Below are positions 1 to 5,032 of a stretch of DNA of 6,621 nt, piece by piece; position 1 is the stretch's first letter; each line of letters starts with the position of its first letter. Origin of the DNA: JABDPF01 sp036351575 (GTDB taxonomy: Bacteria > Pseudomonadota > Gammaproteobacteria > Xanthomonadales > SZUA-36); NCBI GenBank assembly GCA_036351575.1, contig JAZBPJ010000116.1, positions 1-6,621 on the forward strand, read 5' to 3'. The notes beneath the pieces were generated by a model. The model saw only the letters and a program-made list of their open reading frames with translations, searched no databases and was not told the origin of the DNA. A program made the translations under genes and the position numbers.

Positions 1-156
1 CCGGCGGCATGGCATCCGCTGGCCGACCGCGTCGACGAGGCGCAGATGGGGCGCTTTTTGACCAGCATCCAGACCATCGTCAACAGCACGGTCAACAAGC
101 TGCCGAAGCACGGGGACTTTATCGCCAAAAACTGCGCCGCGGAGCAACCGGCATGA
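1..156 (+). CDS. Tryptophan halogenase family protein, C-terminal end (5'-truncated by window)
   Basis: The reading frame is open from base 1 to the TGA at 154-156 and gives 51 residues. The tail has the layout of the C-terminus of flavin-dependent tryptophan halogenases: a W/Y-H-P-L-A-D-R segment (residues 4-10), an amphipathic helix, then a K-L-P-K-H-G-D-F-I-A-K-N-C-A-A ending (33-47), which in the family reads roughly as P-x-H-x-x-F-I-x-x-x-C-A-A. These enzymes use FADH2, O2 and halide to halogenate indoles. Many relatives in Caulobacter- and Xanthomonas-type bacteria sit beside TonB-dependent receptors for carbohydrates and their substrate is unknown. The FAD-binding GxGxxG and WxWxIP motifs lie upstream of the window. 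The stop overlaps the next start (ATGA), suggesting one operon with the esterase. The family call rests on recalled C-terminal patterns only. Confidence 0.75.
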   Translation, partial: PAAWHPLADRVDEAQMGRFLTSIQTIVNSTVNKLPKHGDFIAKNCAAEQPA

Positions 157-1067
157 AACACGCAATGCTTCGAACGGTCCTGCTGGCTGCATTCCTGTCG
201 GCGCCTTTGAGTGCATCGGCGGCCGACTACCTGCTTTACTACCTGGGCGGGCAGTCCAACATGGACGGTTACGGTTTTGTATCGGAACTACCCGAAGGCT
301 GGAGCGGGCCGGTCGAACGCGTGATGATTTTTCAGGGAAACCAGGGCGTCGACGGTGAAAAAGCCGGTGGCGAGGGCCTCTGGGCGCCGCTGCAGCCGGG
401 TTTTGGCACCGGCTTCGCCAGCGATGGCGTAAACAACCGCTTGTCGGAGCGTTTCGGCCCGGAACTGGCTTTTGGCCGGCGCATGGCGGAACTGAACCCC
501 GGCGCGCGCATCGCGCTTATCAAGTACTCTCGCGGCGGAACGTCACTGCTCGAAGGGGCATCGGGTTACGGCAACTGGGAACCCGACTCGGAGTTGGGCG
601 GCGGTTCGAACCAGTACGACTTTGCGCTGGCGACGATGCGCAACGCGCTGTCACAAGCGGACATCGACGGCGATGGTGAAGCGGACACCCTGGTGCCGGC
701 GGGCATCGCCTGGATGCAGGGCGAGGCCGACGCTTACGACAACCCGGTTGCGGCGCGTGCCTACCGCGAAAACCTCCAGCGCATGATGAACCTGCTGCGC
801 GCCGCCCTGCGGGTGGACGACCTGCCGGTCGCCATCGGGCGAATCAACGATTCAGGCCGCGACGAGGACGGCCTGCTGATGGATTACAGCCCGGCGGTCC
901 AGCGCGCCCAGGCCGATTACGCGGCCTCGGATCGCTGCGCGGCATTGGTTGAAATGGACGATGAAATCGGCTGGTCAGACGACTGGCACTACGGCACGCG
1001 GGATTACATCCTGCTGGGTGCGGGTTTCGCCGACGCGATCCACACCCTGTCCGACAGCTGTCCCTAG
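153..1067 (+). CDS. Exported SGNH-type carbohydrate esterase (SASA / sialate O-acetylesterase-like)
   Basis: The product has 304 residues. The start is ATG 153, which overlaps the halogenase stop and has GGAG at 141-144. From this start a signal peptide is seen: K2/R7, hydrophobic 8-19, likely cleavage after S-A-S-A23 or A24. A longer in-frame start at base 9 would bury this signal and overlap the halogenase. The mature protein opens with G-G-Q-S-N-M (33-37), the block I of the SASA/DUF303 family with nucleophile Ser35. K-Y-S-R-G-G-T-S lies in the middle, W-M-Q-G-E-A-D-A is at 187-194, and D276-D-W-H279 supplies the DxxH acid/base pair. Members remove acetyl groups from sugars such as sialic acids or xylan; the substrate here is unknown. 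An Asp-rich loop (D170, D172, D174, G175, D178) resembles a calcium loop. The protein is probably periplasmic or secreted and cotranscribed with the halogenase. Confidence 0.86.
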   Translation: MKHAMLRTVLLAAFLSAPLSASAADYLLYYLGGQSNMDGYGFVSELPEGWSGPVERVMIFQGNQGVDGEKAGGEGLWAPLQPGFGTGFASDGVNNRLSERFGPELAFGRRMAELNPGARIALIKYSRGGTSLLEGASGYGNWEPDSELGGGSNQYDFALATMRNALSQADIDGDGEADTLVPAGIAWMQGEADAYDNPVAARAYRENLQRMMNLLRAALRVDDLPVAIGRINDSGRDEDGLLMDYSPAVQRAQADYAASDRCAALVEMDDEIGWSDDWHYGTRDYILLGAGFADAIHTLSDSCP

Positions 1068-1093
1068 CCCGAACATCGCAGCTGTCGGGCTAG
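1051..1093. terminator. Inverted repeats spanning two convergent stop codons (possible bidirectional terminator)
   Basis: CTAGCCCGA at 1064-1072 pairs perfectly with TCGGGCTAG at 1085-1093 (9 bp, 12-nt loop). The TAG of the esterase (1065-1067) lies in the left arm and the TAG of the lipoprotein gene (1090-1092, minus) in the right arm. A second, mutually exclusive perfect pairing exists: CCGACAGCTG 1051-1060 with CAGCTGTCGG 1079-1088. Neither strand has a T tract after the stem, so a classical intrinsic terminator is not demonstrated. A bidirectional end-of-transcript hairpin is the likeliest role. Confidence 0.5.
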
Positions 1094-1413
1094 TAGCTGT
1101 ATCCCCGCTTTTCCATGCAGGCCAGCACGGCCCGTTCGCGGTCCGCCCGGTTGAGGTCGACGCTCGGGCTGCCGTGAACCGCCTGCCCCGGCTTGGCCTG
1201 GCAGTCACCGCCCTGGCATCCTACGCTGTTGCGGGCCTGGTAATCCGGACCGTCCGGCGTCCAGTCGCCCGGGTTGTCGCTGTAGGCCAGTTGTTTGCAC
1301 TCGTCCAGGTCTTTCTGCATTTCGGCCTGGGTGGTATCGGGGCGCGTGTAGTTCGTGCTGCAGGCGGCCAGCAGAACGGAAGCCGCCGCGGCGGTGAGAA
1401 TCGATCGGTTCAT
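1090..1413 (-). CDS. Small putative lipoprotein of unknown function
   Basis: The product has 107 residues. ATG at 1413 is preceded by AGGGAG (1429-1424 on the minus strand), ten bases away. The N-terminus is a lipoprotein signal: M-N-R-S, hydrophobic 5-16, lipobox L-L-A-A-C with Cys18. Ser19 follows the cysteine, which by the Lol +2 rule predicts outer-membrane sorting. The mature part is polar and has Cys39 (in D-L-D-E-C), Cys66 and Cys71 (in G-C-Q-G-G-D-C), and Cys99 in an A-C-M-E-K-R-G-Y ending. The spaced E-C...C-M-x-x-R-G-Y layout is common in small proteobacterial lipoproteins that have no assigned function, and four cysteines in an exported chain could form two disulfides. It converges on the esterase gene and has its own -10 element. 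No function is assigned. Confidence 0.8.
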   Translation of the reverse strand: MNRSILTAAAASVLLAACSTNYTRPDTTQAEMQKDLDECKQLAYSDNPGDWTPDGPDYQARNSVGCQGGDCQAKPGQAVHGSPSVDLNRADRERAVLACMEKRGYSY

Positions 1414-1446
1414 TCGGTGCGAACTCCCTTATTCACTCTTAGGGCC

Positions 1447-1452
1447 ATTATA
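1447..1452 (-). promoter_or_regulatory. Probable -10 box for the small lipoprotein gene
   Basis: The minus strand reads TATAAT exactly, 33 bases upstream of the ATG at 1413. It stands out in a GC-rich region and is followed by a leader containing AGGGAG. No good TTGACA-like -35 is found at 16-18 bp spacing, so it may be a weak or activated sigma70 promoter. Confidence 0.5.
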
Positions 1453-1532
1453 AATCCGCAGCATGTCTCCCGTCCTGTGCCGGTTGACCTTTTTCAGCAG
1501 TTACCCGGCTGGATCGAATCTGTGACAAACAC

Positions 1533-1642
1533 GGCCGCCAGTACCTCACCCCCTCTCGAGGCACGCTCAAGACGTCCCTGTGCGCTACTCGGGTGTTCCC
1601 GACACCCGAGTGCCACTCGAGGGGGCCGACGCACTGGCGGCC
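1533..1642. repeat. Composite palindrome with potential three-way-junction fold
   Basis: The outer arms GGCCGCCAGT (1533-1542) and ACTGGCGGCC (1633-1642) are perfect complements. Inside them, CCCCCTCTCGAG (1549-1560) pairs with CTCGAGGGGG (1616-1625), giving 10 bp with a two-base bulge. The enclosed part forms two hairpins: GCAC 1561-1564 with GTGC 1580-1583, and the perfect ACTCGGGTGT (1587-1596) / ACACCCGAGT (1602-1611) with a five-base loop. The nested pairings imply a folded RNA or a DNA cruciform. It could be a palindromic interspersed repeat or a remnant of a small mobile element. There is no transposase, no T tract and no tRNA-like signature. Confidence 0.65.
1545..1611 (-). repeat. 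Two-hairpin GGA-loop module, copy A
   Basis: Read on the minus strand, a perfect 10-bp hairpin with loop CGGGA (1611-1587) is followed directly by AGCG, CACAGGGACGT (box ACAGGGACGT at 1581-1572) and a G5-TGAG run ending at 1545. The same order recurs at 4949-5016 on the plus strand, and the 42 bases from AGCG to TGAG align well with 4973-5016. The two GGA triplets begin 22 bases apart. The box stem itself is weak in this copy (GCAC/GTGC only). It is nested in the larger palindrome 1533-1642. It may be a repeat family unit or a CsrA-type RNA site. Confidence 0.55.
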
Positions 1643-1726
1643 TGCGAGTGCTGCGCAGCGGTTCGCCGGGGTTTCAGGGTGGGTTCGGGCGATTTAGAGG
1701 CGCCGAGTATTCCGTTCGCGTAGGGG

Positions 1727-1777
1727 TCGATTGGCCCGGACGGCCAATCGAGTTCTGAAGGCATCAGGGACGTGCCT
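1727..1777 (+). repeat. Two-hairpin GGA-loop module, copy C
   Basis: TCGATTGGCC (1727-1736) and GGCCAATCGA (1742-1751) form a perfect 10-bp stem around loop CGGAC. Seven bases later AGGCAT (1759-1764) pairs with GTGCCT (1772-1777), including one T-G wobble, around loop CAGGGAC. The GGA triplets begin 30 bases apart. The order and loop types match copies A and B, but the flanks do not align clearly. It lies on the coding strand of the debranching enzyme, 170-220 bases before its start, upstream of the candidate -10. Confidence 0.5.
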
Positions 1778-1781
1778 CCAG

Positions 1782-1831
1782 AGCGGCACCGTGCGCGGGC
1801 GGAATGTGAGGGAAGTCCCGCAGGGACCGCT
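1782..1831 (+). other. Further stem-loops after module C
   Basis: GTCCC (1815-1819) and GGGAC (1823-1827) form a tight stem with loop GCA. AGCGG (1782-1786) can pair with CCGCT (1827-1831) as an outer arm, though the two share base 1827 and so compete at that edge. GGCAC (1785-1789) could alternatively pair with GTGCC (1772-1776). No T tract follows. The role is unknown; it may be a degenerate extra unit of the neighbouring hairpin module because it again contains CAGGGAC. Confidence 0.35.
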
Positions 1832-1912
1832 GGCCATGAGTACGAGCCCACCCTGTAATCCCGGTGGACAAGCCAAAGAGCCTTGAGACTGAACGATTGT
1901 TGTCCATGGCGC

Positions 1913-1918
1913 TAGAAT
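1913..1918 (+). promoter_or_regulatory. Possible -10 box for the debranching enzyme gene
   Basis: TAGAAT matches the sigma70 -10 consensus at five of six positions and ends 29 bases before the ATG at 1948. The best -35 candidate at acceptable spacing, CTGAAC at 1889-1894, is poor. If used, the leader would be about 20-25 bases and would exclude the hairpin modules upstream. Confidence 0.35.
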
Positions 1919-1947
1919 GAATCCTGGCAAAAATCCGGGTGACCTGA

Positions 1948-4251
1948 ATGACCGCTTACAAGCCTGATATCCTGATTCCAGTATTTCTGCTGGCAGGATG
2001 CCTGATGACGGGATGTACTTCGAAGGATGCGCCCCGGCCTGGTCCGATGCCCGAATCGAAGGCGGTGGGGCTCTCATCCCTTGGCATCGAGGTCAGCGCG
2101 GCTGAGAACCGGCCCGTGTCGTTCAGCAACAAGCGGTCGGCCTATTTCTACACCCAGTCGCACCGCAACGACCACGAGGAACACGCCGGTTTCAGCGGCT
2201 TCAATATCGCCCAGCGCCGGGCATTCTCGGCGTACGCCGTCGAGGTGGCCGGAGAACGGTTGGATCCGGCGCTCGCCGCGGTCACTGTTTACCCGGACCG
2301 CATGACCCGTGAATGGCCGAGCGGGGTTCGCGAAACCCTGCGGCTTTTCGATAACCGCGACGTGCTCGAAGTGCAAATCGAAGGTGCCAATGAAACAGTC
2401 ACCGTGACGCCTCTGGGCGAGGGCGTCGACTTGCTGGAATCCAAAGACGGTGTCCGAATCTACTCCGCGATGGAACCCGCTGGCCGTGTGATCGCCGCCG
2501 GCCATCATGGAAACCGCCATTACATCGTGGTCGCCGACTCGGTTGAAGCGGTTCTGGCGGAGTTCAAGGCTGCCGAATACCAGGCGGACGCCTGGCGCGA
2601 GCAGACCGAGGACCGCCTGGAATCACTGCTTGGCAAAGGCCGTTTCTTGGCGGCAAGCGATCCGCAACTGCAGCGGGCGCTGCGCTGGCTGATGTTTACC
2701 ACCGACCAACTCGTCACGCGCCAGCGCGGCGATGGCATCTACGCCGGTCTGCCCTGGTTCAACGAGTACTGGGGGCGCGACAGTTTTATCGCGCTGCCCG
2801 GCGCGCTGCTGGTGACCGGCGAGTTCGAAACCGCGCGCGCGGTTCTGACCTCCTTTGCCGAGTTCATGGAAATGGACCCGGATTCGAAATTTTACGGCCG
2901 CGTACCGAACATCGTGCGCCCGGACCTGCTCGACTACCACACCACCGACGGCACGCCGCGCTTCGTCATCGCTCTTTTCGATTACGTCCGTTACTCGGGC
3001 GATGCCAGCATTATTGCGGAGTTGTTCCCCGAGGTCCGCGCGAGCATCGAGGGCGCGTTGAAAAACTGGACGGATGAGAACGCTTACCTGACGCACGAGG
3101 AGAACGAGACCTGGATGGATGCGCGCCGCGCCTCGGACCTCGCGGCCTATTCGCCCCGGGACACGCGTGCCAACGACATCCAGGCGCTGTGGCACGGACA
3201 ACTGCTGGCCGGTGTGCACTTCGCGGATGCCCTGGATGAAGAAGATACAGCTCGGCGCTGGCAGGAAACCGCCGACCTGCTGGCGCGAAATTTCGAGCGG
3301 GACTTCATCTCGCCCGAACACGATTACCTGGCCGACCGGCTGCAGGCAAACGGCGAACCGGACTTCAGGCTGCGGCCGAACCAGTTTTACGCCTTCGACC
3401 TGATCGCCGACCAGGAACAGGTCGCGCGCGCGACGCGCAGCGCCTGGCAAGCGCTGGTTTACCCCTGGGGCGTGGCCTCGCTGTCCGCGGACGATCCGTT
3501 TTTTCATCCCTATCACCTGGCCCGGGACCGTTACCACAAGGACCAGGCCTACCATAACGGCACCGTGTGGCTGTGGAACAACGGCATCGCGATGCAGCGC
3601 ATGGTCGAACTGGGCCAGGTCGGCCCGGCCTGGGAGCTGTTTCAGAACATGAACCGGATGGTGCTCGAAGACGGCGTGGTCGGCGGTTTGGGCGAGAACA
3701 CCGACGCATGGCCGCATCCGGGCGAGGACTCGCCGCGCCTGACCGGCACCTACCTGCAGGCCTGGTCCAACACCGAGCAGCTGCGGGCCTGGTACCGGTA
3801 TTTCCTGGGCGTGCGGCCGGACATGATCGAAGGCGTCGTCACGCTGGCGCCGCGCCTGCCGGAGGCCTTCGGAATGGTGAGCTATACAGCGCGCGTTGGC
3901 GAAGGCTGGCTTGATGGTGAATACGAAATCGCGGACGGCAGCCATTTTTTCAGATGGCGCAGCGACGGCTTTGAAGGCAGGGTTTCGATCGAATTGCCGG
4001 GTTTCGAGGCGTTGGTATTGAAAGTTTCCGATGGCGACCGCGTGCACGTGCTGGTGAGCGGCAACCGCATGCAATGGCACCACCTCGACCACGGACTGCA
4101 GGGGCTCGCCTCGGGAAGCGCCGCGCCCGATACGGCCGCACGGGAGCGCCAGGCCCGGATAGACCGGATTTTCGAAGGCGTCGGTTTCGCTCAACCCGGT
4201 GATACGGACATGCTGCCGGTCATGCAGCAGGCACACGAAGGCGACCGGTGA
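1948..4251 (+). CDS. Lipid-anchored amylo-alpha-1,6-glucosidase / glycogen debranching enzyme (GH133-like)
   Basis: The product has 767 residues. ATG 1948 follows GGGTGA by five bases, and a stop just upstream rules out a longer start. The N-terminus is a lipoprotein signal: one Lys, hydrophobic 8-17, lipobox L-L-A-G-C18; a second L-M-T-G-C23 follows. Residues about 45-230 form a beta-rich N-terminal domain. The rest matches the GDE_C alpha/alpha-barrel: P-W-F-N-E-Y-W-G-R-D-S-F (W275-G-R-D278), E-T-W-M-D-A (W389, D391), T-R-A-N-D-I-Q-A-L-W (406-415, family 'E-I-N-A-L-W'), R-P-N-Q (476-479), Y-H-N-G-T-V-W (535-541) and Q-A-W-S (604-607). The family hydrolyses alpha-1,6 branch points of glycogen or limit dextrins. 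Known debranching enzymes are mostly cytoplasmic, so an exported lipoprotein form suggests action on external or periplasmic alpha-glucan, in keeping with the nearby exported pullulanase. I cannot assign the exact catalytic acids. A related GH15/GH63-like specificity remains possible. Confidence 0.85.
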   Translation: MTAYKPDILIPVFLLAGCLMTGCTSKDAPRPGPMPESKAVGLSSLGIEVSAAENRPVSFSNKRSAYFYTQSHRNDHEEHAGFSGFNIAQRRAFSAYAVEVAGERLDPALAAVTVYPDRMTREWPSGVRETLRLFDNRDVLEVQIEGANETVTVTPLGEGVDLLESKDGVRIYSAMEPAGRVIAAGHHGNRHYIVVADSVEAVLAEFKAAEYQADAWREQTEDRLESLLGKGRFLAASDPQLQRALRWLMFTTDQLVTRQRGDGIYAGLPWFNEYWGRDSFIALPGALLVTGEFETARAVLTSFAEFMEMDPDSKFYGRVPNIVRPDLLDYHTTDGTPRFVIALFDYVRYSGDASIIAELFPEVRASIEGALKNWTDENAYLTHEENETWMDARRASDLAAYSPRDTRANDIQALWHGQLLAGVHFADALDEEDTARRWQETADLLARNFERDFISPEHDYLADRLQANGEPDFRLRPNQFYAFDLIADQEQVARATRSAWQALVYPWGVASLSADDPFFHPYHLARDRYHKDQAYHNGTVWLWNNGIAMQRMVELGQVGPAWELFQNMNRMVLEDGVVGGLGENTDAWPHPGEDSPRLTGTYLQAWSNTEQLRAWYRYFLGVRPDMIEGVVTLAPRLPEAFGMVSYTARVGEGWLDGEYEIADGSHFFRWRSDGFEGRVSIELPGFEALVLKVSDGDRVHVLVSGNRMQWHHLDHGLQGLASGSAAPDTAARERQARIDRIFEGVGFAQPGDTDMLPVMQQAHEGDR

Positions 4252-4259
4252 TCTCGGTC
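4243..4259. terminator. Short hairpin between convergent stop codons
   Basis: GACCG (4243-4247) and CGGTC (4255-4259) form a 5-bp stem over a seven-base loop that holds most of the debranching-enzyme stop (TGA 4249-4251). The right arm touches the stop of the converging gene (4259-4261). Only seven bases separate the two genes. The stem is short and lacks a T tract, so its role as a terminator is a weak inference. Confidence 0.25.
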
Positions 4260-4828
4260 TAGGAAACCGTGCCGAACATGCGCAAGGCCCAGGATACCTG
4301 GTAGGCGAACATGCCCACGCCGAAAACGGCGTGGTAGCGTTCGTTGCGGGTCCACATGGCGACGAGGCAGAGTAAAAACTGCGCCACCGACGTGAGCGGA
4401 TACTCCAAACCCAGTCCGGCCAGGTGATCCCAGCCCTTGAGCACCGTGTCGCCGAAATCGACGATATAGGTCAGCGCGAACAAACCGAACAGCCACCGAC
4501 GGCGTGCATAGAAATACTCACGGAAATCGGCATAGCCTTCCATGCTCAGCGGGAACAGCAGTGCGCTGGCCAGGAACAGGATGAGGGCGTAGAAGACGAT
4601 GAACAGGTAGAGCTGGAACGTCCACGTTTCGATCGACCCGAGACGAAACTCCCACCACCACCAGAACACCAGCGTAAAGAACGTGTAGCCGACCCACAGC
4701 AGGTGCACCCAGTAGGGCCGGGCCTTCTCGGGATGTTGGATGAGCCCGGCGAACCCGCGCAGCAGGTGCGCGATGCCGAGGCCGATGATGATCGACGTCA
4801 GGACGGCGGTGTATTCAAAGATGTCCAT
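4259..4828 (-). CDS. Six-helix integral membrane protein of unknown function
   Basis: The product has 189 residues starting at ATG 4828. It has no cleavable signal and starts M-D-I-F-E-Y. About six membrane helices are visible, near residues 6-30, 40-60, 70-95, 111-128, 143-160 and 165-185. The first helix carries V-L-T-S-I-I-I-G-L-G-I-A-H-L-L (9-23), the second ends in a W56-W-W-W59-E-F block, and an Arg/Lys-rich turn (Y-A-R-R-R-W) precedes helix four. The opening pattern resembles small uncharacterised proteobacterial membrane proteins starting M-D-x-F-x-Y-x-A-V-L-T-S-I, which I recall but cannot name. There are no enzymatic motifs. It converges on the debranching enzyme gene and lies downstream of the PD40 gene with a 204-base gap, so cotranscription is doubtful. 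There is no clear Shine-Dalgarno; see the -10 element at 4837-4842. Confidence 0.8.
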   Translation of the reverse strand: MDIFEYTAVLTSIIIGLGIAHLLRGFAGLIQHPEKARPYWVHLLWVGYTFFTLVFWWWWEFRLGSIETWTFQLYLFIVFYALILFLASALLFPLSMEGYADFREYFYARRRWLFGLFALTYIVDFGDTVLKGWDHLAGLGLEYPLTSVAQFLLCLVAMWTRNERYHAVFGVGMFAYQVSWALRMFGTVS

Positions 4829-4836
4829 TGAATATC

Positions 4837-4842
4837 ACTATA
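4837..4842 (-). promoter_or_regulatory. Possible -10 box very close to the start codon (leaderless candidate)
   Basis: The minus strand reads TATAGT (five of six to TATAAT), with eight bases between it and the ATG at 4828. Transcription starting about seven bases past a -10 would begin at or next to the ATG. This agrees with the absence of a ribosome binding site there. The -35 region is poor (CCTGTT at 16 bp), so confidence is limited. Confidence 0.35.
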
Positions 4843-4864
4843 GACCAACAACGCCAAAAACAGG

Positions 4865-4946
4865 CTGGACCATGATTTCCAGAATTTGCCGCGCAGAGAT
4901 GGGGCGCGATACAAGAAGCCGCATCGCTCATGCCCTTTGAGGCGGC
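4865..4946 (+). other. Cluster of short stem-loops upstream of module B
   Basis: Three inverted repeats occur in a row: CTGGA 4865-4869 with TCCAG 4878-4882; CGCGC 4890-4894 with GCGCG 4904-4908; GCCGC 4918-4922 with GCGGC 4942-4946. Each is only 5 bp, so any one alone could be chance, but they lead directly into the stronger hairpins of module B. No coding region is supported here. Confidence 0.35.
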
Positions 4947-4948
4947 GT

Positions 4949-5016
4949 ATGAGCCCTGGACGGGCTCATCCGAGCGACACAGGGATGTGTTCAAGCGCCC
5001 GCCGAAGGGGGCTGAG
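4949..5016 (+). repeat. Two-hairpin GGA-loop module, copy B
   Basis: ATGAGCCC (4949-4956) and GGGCTCAT (4962-4969) form a perfect 8-bp stem with loop TGGAC. Then AGCG is followed by ACACA-GGGA-TGTGT (4977-4990), a perfect 5-bp hairpin. Bases 4979-4988 read ACAGGGATGT. A GC-rich imperfect hairpin follows (AGCGCCC 4994-5000, GGGGGCT 5007-5013), ending in TGAG at 5016. From AGCG to TGAG it aligns with copy A on the minus strand of 1545-1586. It lies between two leftward genes but its GGA loops are on the plus strand, so a GGA-bearing RNA would need rightward transcription. Confidence 0.55.
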
Positions 5017-5032
5017 CGAATGCGACCGTGCG

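Larger units (their letters stand above)
1414..1947. other. Divergent intergenic region rich in hairpins, no supported gene
   Basis: This stretch of 534 bases separates the lipoprotein gene (leftward) from the debranching enzyme gene (rightward). I see no protein gene: the open frames crossing it lack ribosome sites and recognisable domains, and run through palindromic DNA. It holds a -10 element at each end (1447-1452 minus, 1913-1918 plus), a roughly 110-base three-way palindrome (1533-1642), and two copies of a two-hairpin module in opposite orientations (1545-1611 minus, 1727-1777 plus). A further GTCCC/GGGAC hairpin lies at 1815-1827. Bases 1643-1726 are GC-rich and I see only the short palindrome GCTGCGCAGC in them. 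Confidence 0.7.

Noticed and set aside
1533..1642. tRNA or tRNA-like cloverleaf
   Set aside because: The fold has a three-way shape but no T-loop GTTCRA, no anticodon arm geometry and a much longer outer stem than a tRNA acceptor.
949..1758. 269-codon plus-strand open frame across the esterase end, lipoprotein gene and intergenic region
   Set aside because: It overlaps two better-supported genes, runs through palindromic non-coding DNA and has no domain-like composition.
1809..1830. Resemblance of GAGGGAAGTCCCG to the conserved GAGGAAAGTCC of RNase P RNA
   Set aside because: Only a short match. The rest of the RNase P RNA core is not found nearby, and the segment is better explained as a GTCCC/GGGAC hairpin.
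1585..1851. 88-codon minus-strand open frame in the intergenic region
   Set aside because: It is translated palindromes: composition is Pro/Ser/Arg/Ala-rich and there is no ribosome site. A repeated element is the simpler explanation.
2623..4236. 537-codon open frame on the minus strand opposite the debranching enzyme
   Set aside because: It mirrors a strongly supported gene in GC-rich DNA, has no recognisable domain and no ribosome site. Long antisense open frames are expected from codon bias.
4994..5013. Intrinsic terminator of the PD40 gene
   Set aside because: The AGCGCCC/GGGGGCT stem has a mismatch and no T tract follows on the minus strand, so a Rho-independent terminator is not supported.
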